Assembly (NCBI GenBank): GCA_024743175.1
Contig: JANSXA010000004.1
Coordinates: forward strand, 310,001 to 374,000
Direction: 5' to 3'
DNA: 64,000 nucleotides
Origin: Pseudomonadaceae bacterium
GTDB taxonomy: Bacteria > Pseudomonadota > Gammaproteobacteria > Pseudomonadales > Azotimanducaceae
The notes beneath the pieces were generated by a model that worked only from the letters and a program-made list of their open reading frames with translations, was not told the origin of the DNA and did no database searches. The translations under genes and the position numbers were made by a program. This document shows, piece by piece, positions 38,309-47,432 of the stretch (positions are counted from its first letter, which is position 1; each line of letters starts with the position of its first letter).

Positions 38309-39373
38309 ATGGCGCAGATTCCGAACATTACAGATGAACTGGAAGTTTATCTGGTGGGCGGTGCGGTTCGTGATGGATTGCTGGGACGTGCCGTTGGTGA
38401 TAACGACTGGGTAGTCGTAAACAGTTCAGTTGCGCAGATGCTGGCACTGGGTTTCACCCAGGTAGGGCGGGACTTCCCCGTATTTCTGCACCCGCAGACC
38501 CATGAAGAATATGCGCTGGCGCGCACCGAGCGGAAACAGGGTCAGGGGCATCGCGGCTTTGTTGTTGATGCCAGCCCTGAAGTCATCCTGGAAGAAGATC
38601 TGCAGCGGCGCGACCTGACCATTAACGCCATTGCAAAGGACCCGCAGGGTGATCTGATTGATCCTTTTGGTGGCGCCGCAGATCTGCAGGCGCGCCTGTT
38701 GCGGCACGTGTCTGCGGCCTTTGCAGAAGATCCACTTCGGGTGTTTCGCGTCGCTCGTTTTGCAGCTCAGCTGCCGGAATTCTCTGTAGCACCAGAGACG
38801 CTGGAACTGATGCAGCAGATGTGTGAGGCCGGTGAGCTGGCTTCACTGTCGGCGGAAAGGGTCTGGCAGGAAACTGAAAAAGCCCTGAGCGCCGATGCTC
38901 CGCAACGTTTCTTTGAAGTTCTTCAGCAGGTGGACGGTCTGGATTACTGGATGCCGGAACTACGCGGCAGATCGCCTCAATTCAAAAGAGTAAACGCCGT
39001 GCACCGCTATGCTGAGTTACCGCTTGATGAGGCTGACTTCGACTCGCTGGCAAGTCGCCTGAAAGTGCCCGGGCGCTATCAGCAGATGGCTGCAGATCGA
39101 CTGATGTGGGCTGATATTGTTGTGCGCTGGCGGTCAATCGATGTGGCTTCACTTGCAAGCGCTTTGCAGGCCCTGCAGGTCAATCATGACACCCGGCGTC
39201 TGCTCAGACTGCTGGAATGGTTGCAGCTGGACAAGGTGCATAAAGACAGCGTGCAGCAGCTGGGCGAAGGCTGGCGTGCGGTGCAGATTTCGGCAGAAGG
39301 GCTCAGTGGTAAAGCTTTTGGCAACGCTCTGTATAAAGCGCGTTGCGAATGGCTCGATCAGGCACGACGATAA
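38309..39373 (+). CDS. cca: CCA-adding tRNA nucleotidyltransferase
   Basis: Adds or repairs the 3' CCA of tRNAs. The class II nucleotidyltransferase core shows [18 protein letters not shown], the metal site [38 protein letters not shown] and [17 protein letters not shown]. At 354 residues it lacks the C-terminal HD phosphohydrolase domain of the E. coli enzyme. It begins one base after the apaH stop and overlaps convergent folB by 16 bases. Confidence 0.93.
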   Translation: MAQIPNITDELEVYLVGGAVRDGLLGRAVGDNDWVVVNSSVAQMLALGFTQVGRDFPVFLHPQTHEEYALARTERKQGQGHRGFVVDASPEVILEEDLQRRDLTINAIAKDPQGDLIDPFGGAADLQARLLRHVSAAFAEDPLRVFRVARFAAQLPEFSVAPETLELMQQMCEAGELASLSAERVWQETEKALSADAPQRFFEVLQQVDGLDYWMPELRGRSPQFKRVNAVHRYAELPLDEADFDSLASRLKVPGRYQQMAADRLMWADIVVRWRSIDVASLASALQALQVNHDTRRLLRLLEWLQLDKVHKDSVQQLGEGWRAVQISAEGLSGKAFGNALYKARCEWLDQARR

Positions 39374-39723
39374 ATCTCAACGCCAACCTGTTCAGCCTTT
39401 TCCAGAGCGTTGGGCTTGCCGACGGTTACCCGCACAGCCTGTACTAAGGGTTGCGCAAGGGCCAGGCCTGCAATCTGGTGTGCCAGGGTCTCTACCAGGA
39501 GACACTGCTGCTCAACGGCCAATGCTTCCACCGCTTCTGCGAGAAATGCGTAGTCGAGGGTGTCGTTCAAGTCTTTTGATTCAGCCGCGATTTGTGTGTT
39601 GACCGTCAGCTCAAGGGAAACACAAATCGGTTGAGGTGTTACTCGCTCCCTGGGCAGTACCCCGAGAATTGCCTCAAAAACAAGGTTACGAACATAAACA
39701 ATGTCTGTGTTTGTCTGGTCCAT
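39358..39723 (-). CDS. folB: Dihydroneopterin aldolase
   Basis: Folate pathway enzyme cleaving 7,8-dihydroneopterin. The 121-residue protein starts [20 protein letters not shown] with the conserved Glu of [13 protein letters not shown], then [28 protein letters not shown] and [11 protein letters not shown] with the catalytic Lys. The ATG at 39723 is preferred to an upstream start at 39807, which would overlap tsaD by over 60 bases. It is 22 bases after tsaD. Confidence 0.92.
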   Translation of the reverse strand: MDQTNTDIVYVRNLVFEAILGVLPRERVTPQPICVSLELTVNTQIAAESKDLNDTLDYAFLAEAVEALAVEQQCLLVETLAHQIAGLALAQPLVQAVRVTVGKPNALEKAEQVGVEIYRRA

Positions 39724-39745
39724 CAGTTCTTCGTCGCTGGTTTGA

Positions 39746-40810
39746 TTATGCGGAGCGAGCGGTTCGAGCAAGCAGCTCAGCACCATTGTTAATCGGGGCA
39801 AGTTCAATCATGGGCCAGCGTGGCTTTGTATTGATCGCAAGGTCGTTAGATTGATCAGCCAGCAGTCGTAGTGCGCCCGCAAATGCAATCATTGCACCGT
39901 TGTCGGTACATAGCGCATTAGGTGCGTAGTGCACGTTGGCATCCAGGTCGCTGGCCAGTTTATGGCGCAGGGCTTTATTTGCGCTGACCCCGCCGGCCAT
40001 AACCAGATCTTTAATACCGGTCTGTTTGATCGCACGTTTGCATTTGATAAATAAGGTATCCACCACGGCTTCTTCAAACGCGGCAGCGATATCGGCAATG
40101 TCCTGTTCGGACAAAGGTTGGTTTGCGGCAACGGTATTGAGCGTGAATGTTTTCAGGCCGCTGAAGCTGAAATCAAGACCCGGCCGGTCGGTCATCGGGC
40201 GTGGAAAAGTGAAGCGGCTGTTGTTTCCTCTGGTGGCTGCTGCAGCGATTGCAGGGCCGCCGGGATAGCCGAGGTTCATCATTTTTGCGGCTTTATCGAA
40301 GGCTTCTCCGGCAGCGTCATCCACAGACTCACCGAGGATGGTGTAGTTGCCAAGACTGGTGACCTTCACCAGTTGTGTATGTCCCCCGGAGACAAGCAGC
40401 GCAAGAAAAGGCAGCTCTGGTGCCGTGTCCTGACCCTGAGAAGGTGCCAGCAGTGGCGCCAGCAGGTGGGCCTCCATGTGGTGTACACCAATGGCTTTGA
40501 TGCCTAAAGCCCAGGCAAGACTGCGTCCGAAAGTGGCGCCAACCAGCAGGGCGCCCATCAGACCAGGCCCGGCGGTGTAAGCGACACCATCCAGGTCAGA
40601 GAGCGTTTTACCCGCTGCCTCCAGGACCTGATGTGTCATGGGGGTTATTTTGCGGATGTGATCACGGGACGCGAGCTCCGGCACAACGCCGCCGTAGTCA
40701 GCGTGCAGGTCGATCTGGCTGTACAAAGCTTCGCTGAGCAGCCCCTGTTCTGTGTCATAAACAGCAAGGCCCGTCTCGTCGCAGGAGGTTTCGATTCCGA
40801 GGATCAACAT
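39746..40810 (-). CDS. tsaD: tRNA N6-adenosine threonylcarbamoyltransferase
   Basis: TsaD completes the universal t6A modification at position 37 of ANN-decoding tRNAs, with TsaB and TsaE. The ASKHA-fold protein has [19 protein letters not shown], the metal motif [23 protein letters not shown] and [13 protein letters not shown]. The ATG at 40810 gives the standard start and a length of 354 residues. It is divergent from rpsU, as in most gammaproteobacteria. Confidence 0.95.
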   Translation of the reverse strand: MLILGIETSCDETGLAVYDTEQGLLSEALYSQIDLHADYGGVVPELASRDHIRKITPMTHQVLEAAGKTLSDLDGVAYTAGPGLMGALLVGATFGRSLAWALGIKAIGVHHMEAHLLAPLLAPSQGQDTAPELPFLALLVSGGHTQLVKVTSLGNYTILGESVDDAAGEAFDKAAKMMNLGYPGGPAIAAAATRGNNSRFTFPRPMTDRPGLDFSFSGLKTFTLNTVAANQPLSEQDIADIAAAFEEAVVDTLFIKCKRAIKQTGIKDLVMAGGVSANKALRHKLASDLDANVHYAPNALCTDNGAMIAFAGALRLLADQSNDLAINTKPRWPMIELAPINNGAELLARTARSA

Positions 40811-40901
40811 AGTGGCCCGGACTCTAGTGCATAAGCGGTCCTTGAGTAAATCAGTTCCGAATTGCACTGAAGATCGCGAAAACAAAGCAGATGTTGAACT
40901 C

Positions 40902-40930
40902 TGGACGGATTTTATTCCAGCGTGTAGAAT
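40902..40930 (+). promoter_or_regulatory. Candidate sigma-70 promoter of rpsU
   Basis: TGGACG (40902-40907) and TAGAAT (40925-40930) are 17 bases apart, 30 bases upstream of the rpsU ATG. The bases just after the -10 are GC-rich (TCGCGCCCC), the kind of discriminator linked to stringent control of ribosomal genes. Predicted from sequence only. Confidence 0.5.
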
Positions 40931-40959
40931 TCGCGCCCCTTACAGAACTCAGGGCCAAA

Positions 40960-41175
40960 ATGCCTCACGTAAAAGTCCGCGAAAACGAACCCTTTGACGT
41001 CGCGCTGCGTCGTTTTAAACGCTCTTGTGAAAAAGCCGGTGTCTTATCGGAAGTTCGCCGTCGTGAGTTCTACGAAAAGCCTACTGCTGTACGCAAGCGC
41101 AAAGCCGCTGCTGCAGTGAAAAGGCACGCAAAGAAACTGCAGCGCGAAGCGCGTAAGTACGAACGCGCGTTTTAG
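40960..41175 (+). CDS. rpsU: 30S ribosomal protein S21
   Basis: S21 is a short basic protein of the small subunit needed for start-site recognition. The 71 residues ([19 protein letters not shown], then [19 protein letters not shown], ending in a Lys/Arg-rich tail) match the gammaproteobacterial form. The ATG at 40960 is chosen because S21 begins MP-V-K; upstream in-frame codons are untranslated leader. It opens the rpsU-yqeY-manC-dnaG-rpoD run. Confidence 0.97.
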   Translation: MPHVKVRENEPFDVALRRFKRSCEKAGVLSEVRRREFYEKPTAVRKRKAAAAVKRHAKKLQREARKYERAF

Positions 41176-41209
41176 GCGATCGACCTGCCGCCCCCAGGCG
41201 GTATCCCTC

Positions 41210-41234
41210 CAGGTGGAAGTGTAACTTCCGCCTG
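41210..41234 (+). other. Strong stem-loop between rpsU and yqeY
   Basis: An 11-bp stem with one G-T wobble (41210-41220 with 41224-41234) closes a three-base loop GTA. CAAAAATCG follows, not a T-run. In E. coli a partial terminator and an RNase E site lie downstream of rpsU and set the ratio of S21 to primase and sigma-70. This hairpin sits in the equivalent place and may do the same. Role inferred. Confidence 0.55.
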
Positions 41235-41278
41235 CAAAAATCGATTTCTTTCCCCTACTGCCCCTGTGTGACGCTGTT

Positions 41279-41728
41279 ATGAGTGAACTCAAAGGTGTCA
41301 TCGGTGACGCCACCAAAGAAGCTATGAAAGCCCGGGACAAAGAGCGCCTGGCGGTGCTGCGGATGGTGAACTCGGAACTCAAACGCATCGAAGTGGATGA
41401 GCGGCGTGAGCTGACAGATGCTGACGTGCACAGCATTCTGAATAAAATGTTGAAGCAGCGGCAGGATTCCCTGAAGCAGTTTACCGATGCCGGTCGCGAT
41501 GACCTGGCTGAGCAGGAAGCGTTTGAAATTGGTGTTGTGCAGGCTTTTTTACCCGCTCAGCTGTCGGATGCGGAACTTGCAGCTCTGGTTGACAAAGTGG
41601 TTACAGAATCAGGCGCCAGCGGCATGCAGGATATGGGTAAAGTGATGGCGGCGGTTAAAGCTGCTGCCGAAGGCCAGGCAGATATGGGCCGCGCCAGCGG
41701 TCTGGTTAAGGCACGACTCAACCAATAG
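41279..41728 (+). CDS. GatB/YqeY domain protein
   Basis: This 149-residue protein starts with MSELKGVIGDATKEAMKAR and has KERLAVLRMVNSELKRIEV, EAFEIGVVQAFLPAQLSD and GMQDMGKVMAAVKAAAEG, the YqeY signature. It resembles the tRNA-binding tail of the amidotransferase GatB. Its free-standing role is uncertain. It commonly sits between rpsU and dnaG, as here. Confidence 0.92.
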   Translation: MSELKGVIGDATKEAMKARDKERLAVLRMVNSELKRIEVDERRELTDADVHSILNKMLKQRQDSLKQFTDAGRDDLAEQEAFEIGVVQAFLPAQLSDAELAALVDKVVTESGASGMQDMGKVMAAVKAAAEGQADMGRASGLVKARLNQ

Positions 41729-41742
41729 TTTAAGGAAATCGA

Positions 41743-43161
41743 ATGGCTCAGGACTCGGCGCCGAATATTATCCCCGTGGTTCTGGCCGGTGGTGTGGGCA
41801 GTCGCCTCTGGCCGGTTTCACGATCCTTTTTTCCCAAGCAGTTTCAGAAACTGCTTGGCGAACACTCATTTCTACAGGCGACACTCCTACGTGCTGCAGC
41901 CATTACTTCAAGCGCGCCGATATTGGTGTGTAATGAAGAACACCGTTTTCTAGTCGCCCAGCAATGCCGCGAAGTTGACCAGCAATGGGGCCAGCTTATT
42001 TTAGAGCCCGAAGGTCGTAGCAGCGCACCTGCCATTGCGTTGGCAGCCTGGGCTGCGGTGGCACAAGATCCAGACGCGGTGCTGCTGGTTTTGCCTTCAG
42101 ATCACCTGGTTGGTGATCTCGAGCTGTTTGCACAGTCGGTGCAGCAAGCGGCCAAAGGTGCGAGGGATGGCGGCCTGGTGACCTTCGGGGTTACACCTGA
42201 ACGTGCGGAAACCGGCTACGGTTATATCCAGGTTGCAGATGCGCAGGCAGGCTTACAGGCGGTCACGTCGTTTGTAGAAAAACCCACGGAAGACTTAGCC
42301 CGGGAATATGTGGACGCGGGTAATTTCCTCTGGAACAGCGGTATGTTTGTGTTGGGCGCGCAGACCTATCTGAATGAGCTGGCAGAATATCAACCGGAGA
42401 TGGCCAGCTGCACAAAACAAGCAATGGCAGATGCGCAGTCTGATATGGACTTTATGCGCCCTGGCCCCAGTTTTCTTGATTCACCAGCAGATTCTATCGA
42501 CTACGCTGTCATGGAAAAAACCAGCCGCGCACAGGTACTGCCGGTGCAGTTCACCTGGAACGATATCGGCTCCTGGTCGGCAATATGGGATGAGTCTGCT
42601 CGTGATGATGACGGCAATCATCTGGAAGGTGATGTGGTGGCCGTGAATACGCATAACTCCTACGTGCGTGCCGGCGAACGTCTGGTGGGCATCATCGGTG
42701 TTGATAACCTTGTAGTTGTGGAAACCACTGACGCGGTGCTGGTTGCAGATCGGGATCAGGTACAGGACGTTAAACAGATTGTGCAGCGTCTGTCTGAAAC
42801 CAAGCGCAGCGAACACCTCTATCACCGGGAAGTGTTCCGGCCCTGGGGTAGCTACGAAGGCATCGCTGAAGGTGATCGTTACCAGGTTAAATGTATCAAG
42901 GTGGAACCCGGTGCCACATTGAGTCTGCAGATGCATCACCATCGTTCTGAGCACTGGATTGTGGTGCAGGGCACCGCGCGCGTCACGCGAGAAGATGAGG
43001 TTTTTACGCTGGGTGAAAACGAGAGCACCTATATCCCGCGAGGCGCAAAACACCGTCTGGAGAATCCAGGCCGGTTACCTCTAGAGCTCATCGAAGTCCA
43101 GGTTGGCCCCTATCTCGGTGAAGATGACATCGAACGTTTTGAAGATGTTTATGGGCGCTAA
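41743..43161 (+). CDS. manC: Mannose-1-phosphate guanylyltransferase / mannose-6-phosphate isomerase
   Basis: Bifunctional type II enzyme (AlgA/CpsB/ManC family) making GDP-mannose. The 472 residues hold an N-terminal nucleotidyltransferase (VVLAGGVGSRLWPVSRS, FFPKQF, EPEGRSSAPAIALAA, VLPSDHL, FVEKP). A C-terminal cupin with SLQMHHHRSEHWIVVQG supplies the isomerase metal ligands. It lies 14 bases after yqeY and 100 before dnaG, an unusual place inside the rpsU-rpoD operon. GDP-mannose is the precursor needed by gmd and fcl at 56.6-58.7 kb. Confidence 0.93.
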   Translation: MAQDSAPNIIPVVLAGGVGSRLWPVSRSFFPKQFQKLLGEHSFLQATLLRAAAITSSAPILVCNEEHRFLVAQQCREVDQQWGQLILEPEGRSSAPAIALAAWAAVAQDPDAVLLVLPSDHLVGDLELFAQSVQQAAKGARDGGLVTFGVTPERAETGYGYIQVADAQAGLQAVTSFVEKPTEDLAREYVDAGNFLWNSGMFVLGAQTYLNELAEYQPEMASCTKQAMADAQSDMDFMRPGPSFLDSPADSIDYAVMEKTSRAQVLPVQFTWNDIGSWSAIWDESARDDDGNHLEGDVVAVNTHNSYVRAGERLVGIIGVDNLVVVETTDAVLVADRDQVQDVKQIVQRLSETKRSEHLYHREVFRPWGSYEGIAEGDRYQVKCIKVEPGATLSLQMHHHRSEHWIVVQGTARVTREDEVFTLGENESTYIPRGAKHRLENPGRLPLELIEVQVGPYLGEDDIERFEDVYGR

Positions 43162-43165
43162 AGCC

Positions 43166-43187
43166 AGACAGCGATAATCTGCTGTCT
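43166..43187 (+). other. Stem-loop between manC and dnaG
   Basis: A seven-base perfect stem (AGACAGC at 43166-43172 with GCTGTCT at 43181-43187) closes an eight-base loop, followed by the small dyad CACCACGGTG. No T-run follows. It may be a processing or attenuation site before dnaG. Confidence 0.3.
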
Positions 43188-43261
43188 CACCACGGTGCCC
43201 TGGACTCGGCTATGGTAGTCTGGTGTGACCGTTTTCGTTTGTCACCACAGGCAGAGTCACT

Positions 43262-44971
43262 TTGGCCGGTCGAATCCCTCAGTCTTTTATCAACGACCTT
43301 CTGACACGCGTCGATATTGTCGATGTCATTGAATCGCGTATGACGTTGAAAAAGACCGGCAAGAACTATTCCGGGCTGTGTCCTTTTCATGATGAAAAAA
43401 CCCCTTCTTTTTCCGTCAGTCCGGACAAACAGTTTTTCCATTGTTTTGGCTGTCAGGAGAGCGGCACCGCGCTGACGTTCATCATGAACTTTGACCGGCT
43501 GGAGTTTGTGGAAGCGGTGGAGAATCTTGCGCAACAGCTGGGCCTGGAAGTCCCGCGGGAACAATCTGGTGTCGTAAAAGCACCTGTCGATCCAGATCTT
43601 TATGAGGTCATGCTCAAAGCTGAACGCTTTTATCGCCAGTCGTTGCGACATGCACCGGAGGCTATCGCTTACTTGAAGAAACGCGGTCTGACGGGAGAGG
43701 TGGCGCGTGATTTTGGCATGGGGTATGCGCCACCTGGCTGGCAGAATCTCATGGAGAATCTTGAGGATGTGAGCGAAAAAAGTTTGCTCGCTGCTGGCTT
43801 GGCCACCAAAAGCGATAAAGGTCGTGTTTACGACCGGTTCCGCGATCGTATCGTTTTCCCCATTCGGGATACCCGCGGCAGAGTCATTGGTTTTGGCGGC
43901 CGTACCCTCGCAGCAGATGATGGACCCAAATATCTGAATTCACCTGAAACCGCTCTTTTCCAGAAAGGCCAGGAGCTGTATGGCTTGTATGAAGCGCGGC
44001 GGGCGTTGCGACGCATCGACAAGCTGATTGTGGTTGAAGGCTATATGGATGTTGTGGCGCTGGCGCAGCATGGTGTGGCGAATGCGGTTGCGACCCTCGG
44101 CACAGCTTCCGGTGAAGCCCATTTCCACAAACTTTATCGATACACCGACGAAGTGGTGTGTTGTTTTGATGGCGATAATGCTGGTCGCCAGGCTGCTTGG
44201 AAAGCGCTGGAAAACGCACTGCCAACACTGACAGAAATGCGCCAGGTGAAACTGGTGTTTCTGCCCGATGGGGAAGACCCGGACAGTCTGATACGCGCTC
44301 AAGGCAAAGCGGGTTTCGATAAATTTGTGAATAACGCGGTGCCTGGTCTGGAGTATCTTTTCTCCCGTCTGGCCCAGGGCCTTGATCTCGAGACGGTAGA
44401 TGGCAAGGCGAAGTTTGGTGGCCTCATTCGACCGTACATCGATAAAGTTGTGAGTACGGAGTTAAAAGCGCTGTTACAGCAGAAAGTTGAAGCACAGACT
44501 GGATTTGGTGCAAGCACGGCGTCGCAGCCCTTGTCTCGACAACCAGCGCGAAACAAACCAAAAGGGCTAGTGCGGTTAAGTGAGCGCTTACTTACGCTCC
44601 TCATTAAACACCCCGGGTATTGGTCTGATGTGCCTGTTGAGAATCGCAATATGCTGGTTGAAGCTGCAGACGATCTGGGCATGCTTGGGGAGATTGTGAC
44701 TTACGTGAACAGGCGTGCCGATGCAGACACAGAAGAGCTGCTGGTTCGCTGGTCAGACAATGAGCGATCCGAACGCCTGCTGATGTTGGCGCAAACAAAA
44801 CTCGAACTGCCGCCGGATGCCATCAAAGGAGAGTTTGTCGACGGGATGTTGCACCTGTGCAGTAAATTGGAGCTGGCTCAACGCAAAAGTGCAATTGATG
44901 AGTTGCAAAAAACGCCCGACGCAACTCGCCTGCAACAGTATTGGCAGCATCACAGTAAAGGAGAGAAGTGA
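43262..44971 (+). CDS. dnaG: DNA primase
   Basis: DnaG makes RNA primers at the replication fork with DnaB. The 569 residues contain the CHC2 zinc finger (LCPFHDEKTPSF, then FFHCFGCQ), the RNAP-basic motif region YDRFRDRIVFPIRD and VIGFGGRTL. The Toprim domain follows (LIVVEGYMDVVALAQHG, CFDGDNAGRQAAWKAL, VFLPDGEDPDSLIR), then a C-terminal helicase-binding region. It starts with TTG (MAGRIPQSFINDLL), as homologues do; no nearby ATG exists. Confidence 0.95.
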   Translation: MAGRIPQSFINDLLTRVDIVDVIESRMTLKKTGKNYSGLCPFHDEKTPSFSVSPDKQFFHCFGCQESGTALTFIMNFDRLEFVEAVENLAQQLGLEVPREQSGVVKAPVDPDLYEVMLKAERFYRQSLRHAPEAIAYLKKRGLTGEVARDFGMGYAPPGWQNLMENLEDVSEKSLLAAGLATKSDKGRVYDRFRDRIVFPIRDTRGRVIGFGGRTLAADDGPKYLNSPETALFQKGQELYGLYEARRALRRIDKLIVVEGYMDVVALAQHGVANAVATLGTASGEAHFHKLYRYTDEVVCCFDGDNAGRQAAWKALENALPTLTEMRQVKLVFLPDGEDPDSLIRAQGKAGFDKFVNNAVPGLEYLFSRLAQGLDLETVDGKAKFGGLIRPYIDKVVSTELKALLQQKVEAQTGFGASTASQPLSRQPARNKPKGLVRLSERLLTLLIKHPGYWSDVPVENRNMLVEAADDLGMLGEIVTYVNRRADADTEELLVRWSDNERSERLLMLAQTKLELPPDAIKGEFVDGMLHLCSKLELAQRKSAIDELQKTPDATRLQQYWQHHSKGEK

Positions 44972-45281
44972 TCTTCAACCCCCGGATGAGCGATCGCCTG
45001 GCAAGATTTTCAGCGAAAACATTGAAAAAAAGTCGCTCAACCCCACCTAGGGGTTTATAATTATCCGTTAGCCTCTCGGGGGTGCTCTGCAAACGAGCAA
45101 TAAATGAAGAGGCATACCCCAGCACCACAAATAACAACGGTGCGTCAAAAAAATATGGCACGAATATCCTGGTAGTACCCCGGTTCTCCGATTTTGTCGG
45201 TATCGCGGTAACCCGGAGCCAGTGAACTAATGCCTCCCGGCTGCGTTCATACATTTATTAACATCTGATTTTTGAGGTCAT
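44972..45281 (+). other. dnaG-rpoD intergenic region (310 bases)
   Basis: No gene is seen here on either strand; the 143-codon minus-strand frame overlapping it is composition noise. It holds the candidate heat-shock promoter described separately, an AACCCC/GGGGTT dyad overlapping it (45039-45055), a TATAAT at 45056-45061 without a good -35, and the rpoD ribosome site GAGG at 45274-45277. Confidence 0.6.
45021..45048 (+). promoter_or_regulatory. Candidate sigma-32 (heat-shock) promoter of rpoD
   Basis: ATTGAAA (45021-45027) and CCCCACCT (45041-45048) are 13 bases apart. They match the RpoH consensus CTTGAAA / CCCCATnT at 6 of 7 and all but one fixed position. E. coli rpoD also has a heat-shock promoter, located within dnaG. 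Predicted start would be near 45055, giving a leader of about 225 bases. Confidence 0.5.
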
Positions 45282-47123
45282 ATGAGCAATCAAATCTCGA
45301 CCGCACAGCAACAGTCTCGCCTGAAAGAGCTAATCGCTAAAGGCAAAGAGCAGGGTTTCCTTACCTATGGTGAGGTGAACGACCACCTGCCGGACGATAT
45401 TTCTGATCCGGAGCAGATCGAAGACATCATCCGCATGATCAATGACATGGGTATTACGGTGTATGAAAACGCACCTGATGCTGATGAGTTGTTGTCCAGC
45501 GAAGAGAACACAGCGGATGAGCTGGCTGCGGAAGAAGCCGCGGCAGCTCTGGCAGCTGTAGAAACCGAAGCGGGCCGCACAACAGATCCGGTACGCATGT
45601 ACATGCGTGAGATGGGCACCGTTGAGCTGTTGACCCGGGAAGGTGAAATTGCCATCGCCAAACGCATCGAAGAAGGTATTCGTGACGTTTTAACCGCGCT
45701 GTCCTACTACCCCGGACCGGTGGAATATATTCTTGATACCTACGCTGAAGTGACCAAAGAAGACAAACTGTCTGATCTGCTGGTGGGTTATCTTGATCCA
45801 ACAGATCATGTGCCCGCGGCGACACAGGTTGGCGCAGATGGCGTAAAGAAAACCACCAGTGACGATGATGACGAAGAAGGGCCGACCGGTCCGGATCCCG
45901 AAGAAGCGAAAAAGCGCTTTGGCACTCTGAAGCGCCAGTTCAATAAAACTCAGAAGGTTATCGCAGACAAAGGTCGCGACAGCGACGAGGCACGCGCTCA
46001 GCAGATCAAGCTCGGTGAGGCATTCTGCTGTTTCAAACTGGTTCCGAAACACTTCGACGAAATTGTCAGCATGGCCCGCGGCGGACTGGATATTGTGCGA
46101 CGTCATGAACGCACCATCCTGACCCTGGCTGTTCGCCACGGTAAAGTGCCACGCGATGTTTTCCGCAAAGAATATGTGGGCAACGAAGTCAGCGTGACCT
46201 GGATTAACAAGCTGGTGAAAGCGGATAAAGAATACTCACAGCCGTTGGATAACCAGCGGGACGATATTCTGCGTGCACAGAAAAAGCTGAAAGTGCTGAC
46301 CAAATTCACCGATCTCAGCGTTGTGGAGATTAAGGACATCAACCGACGTATGTCTCTGGGTGAAGCGAAAGCGCGTCGCGCCAAGAAAGACATGGTTGAA
46401 GCGAACCTGCGTCTGGTAATATCGATAGCGAAGAAATATACCAATCGAGGCCTGCAGTTCCTGGATCTGATTCAGGAAGGCAACATTGGCCTGATGAAAG
46501 CGGTAGACAAGTTCGAATACCGACGCGGTTATAAGTTTTCAACATACGCCACGTGGTGGATCCGTCAGGCAATTACCCGGTCGATTGCTGACCAGGCTCG
46601 TACCATCCGTATTCCGGTACACATGATTGAAACCATCAACAAGCTGAACCGCGTATCGCGTCAGATGCTGCAGGAGATGGGGCGCGAGCCCACGCCTGAA
46701 GAGCTCGGCGAGCGCATGGAAATGCCGGAAGACAAAGTACGCCGCGTACTGAAGATTGCCAAAGAACCCATCTCCATGGAGACACCCATTGGTGACGATG
46801 AAGACTCGCATCTGGGTGATTTCATTGAAGACACCACCATCGGCTCACCCGTGGAGCTGGCCACAGGCGAAGGTCTGCGTGAAGCCACCAAAGATGTTCT
46901 GGGTGGATTGACTGCCCGGGAAGCAAAGGTGCTGCGCATGCGTTTTGGTATCGATATGAATACCGACCACACGCTGGAAGAGGTTGGTAAGCAGTTTGAT
47001 GTGACGCGAGAGCGTATTCGCCAGATTGAAGCGAAAGCGTTGCGCAAGCTTCGTCATCCAAGCCGTTCAGAACACCTGCGCAGCTTCCTGGATGAGTGGA
47101 TGGAAAGCCTCGGCCGCAGTTAG
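45282..47123 (+). CDS. rpoD: RNA polymerase sigma factor RpoD (sigma-70)
   Basis: Housekeeping sigma factor, 613 residues. Region 1.1 is at the N-terminus ([20 protein letters not shown]). Region 1.2 includes [16 protein letters not shown], followed by an acidic non-conserved insert ([15 protein letters not shown]). Regions 2.1-2.4 include [51 protein letters not shown] and [16 protein letters not shown]. Region 4 has [17 protein letters not shown] and [20 protein letters not shown] strong terminator follows. Confidence 0.97.
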   Translation: MSNQISTAQQQSRLKELIAKGKEQGFLTYGEVNDHLPDDISDPEQIEDIIRMINDMGITVYENAPDADELLSSEENTADELAAEEAAAALAAVETEAGRTTDPVRMYMREMGTVELLTREGEIAIAKRIEEGIRDVLTALSYYPGPVEYILDTYAEVTKEDKLSDLLVGYLDPTDHVPAATQVGADGVKKTTSDDDDEEGPTGPDPEEAKKRFGTLKRQFNKTQKVIADKGRDSDEARAQQIKLGEAFCCFKLVPKHFDEIVSMARGGLDIVRRHERTILTLAVRHGKVPRDVFRKEYVGNEVSVTWINKLVKADKEYSQPLDNQRDDILRAQKKLKVLTKFTDLSVVEIKDINRRMSLGEAKARRAKKDMVEANLRLVISIAKKYTNRGLQFLDLIQEGNIGLMKAVDKFEYRRGYKFSTYATWWIRQAITRSIADQARTIRIPVHMIETINKLNRVSRQMLQEMGREPTPEELGERMEMPEDKVRRVLKIAKEPISMETPIGDDEDSHLGDFIEDTTIGSPVELATGEGLREATKDVLGGLTAREAKVLRMRFGIDMNTDHTLEEVGKQFDVTRERIRQIEAKALRKLRHPSRSEHLRSFLDEWMESLGRS

Positions 47124-47145
47124 CCGGTTTTCCAGTCAAGAAATA

Positions 47146-47175
47146 AAACCCTGGGACCTAATCCCGGGGTTTTTG
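47146..47175 (+). terminator. Intrinsic terminator after rpoD
   Basis: An 11-bp stem (47146-47156 with 47162-47172, one G-T wobble) with a five-base loop CCTAA runs into a T-run (TTTTT to about 47174). It would end the rpsU-rpoD operon. The same T-rich stretch lies just upstream of the tRNA promoter. Confidence 0.85.
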
Positions 47176-47191
47176 TTTGCGGTGTTGGTGG

Positions 47192-47197
47192 TAGAAT
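47192..47197 (+). promoter_or_regulatory. -10 element of the tRNA gene promoter
   Basis: TAGAAT is followed by a GC-rich discriminator (CCCGCGCG), typical of stable-RNA promoters under stringent control. Predicted start is near 47204, about 20 bases before the mature tRNA. The -35 is poorly defined and overlaps the rpoD terminator T-run. Confidence 0.4.
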
Positions 47198-47224
47198 CCC
47201 GCGCGTTGCACTCATGTGTATATA

Positions 47225-47301
47225 GGGCCTATAGCTCAGTTGGTTAGAGCGCTGGACTCATAATCCATCGGTCCCAGGTTCGAGTCCTGGTGGGCCCACC
47301 A
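47225..47301 (+). tRNA. tRNA with CAU anticodon, probably tRNA-Ile2 (lysidine-modified)
   Basis: A complete 77-base tRNA. The acceptor stem GGGCCTA pairs with TGGGCCC, the D-arm reads AGCTCAGTTGGTTAGAGC, the anticodon loop is CTCATAA, the T-arm is CCAGGTTCGAGTCCTGG, and CCA is encoded. CAU could mean Met or Ile2. The C4-G69 and C5-G68 pairs are features that TilS uses to choose tRNA-Ile2, so AUA-decoding Ile is favoured over elongator Met. It lies about 50 bases after the rpoD terminator, at the edge of the glycan locus. Confidence 0.9.
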
Positions 47302-47432
47302 TGTCAGTCGCGCTTCAGCGCTCCTTTACCGAGTTTTGCGCTTTGCGCAAAACATCGCTCAGCTCGAAAAACTGTTTGTGCGACCCATCTGTTTGTTGTG
47401 AGAGTGTGCCGGTTTTCATTTAGACTGCCCGC

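Noticed and set aside
45056-45061. TATAAT as a sigma-70 -10 box for rpoD
   Set aside because: No acceptable -35 lies 16-18 bases upstream; it may still contribute, but the sigma-32 pattern is better supported.
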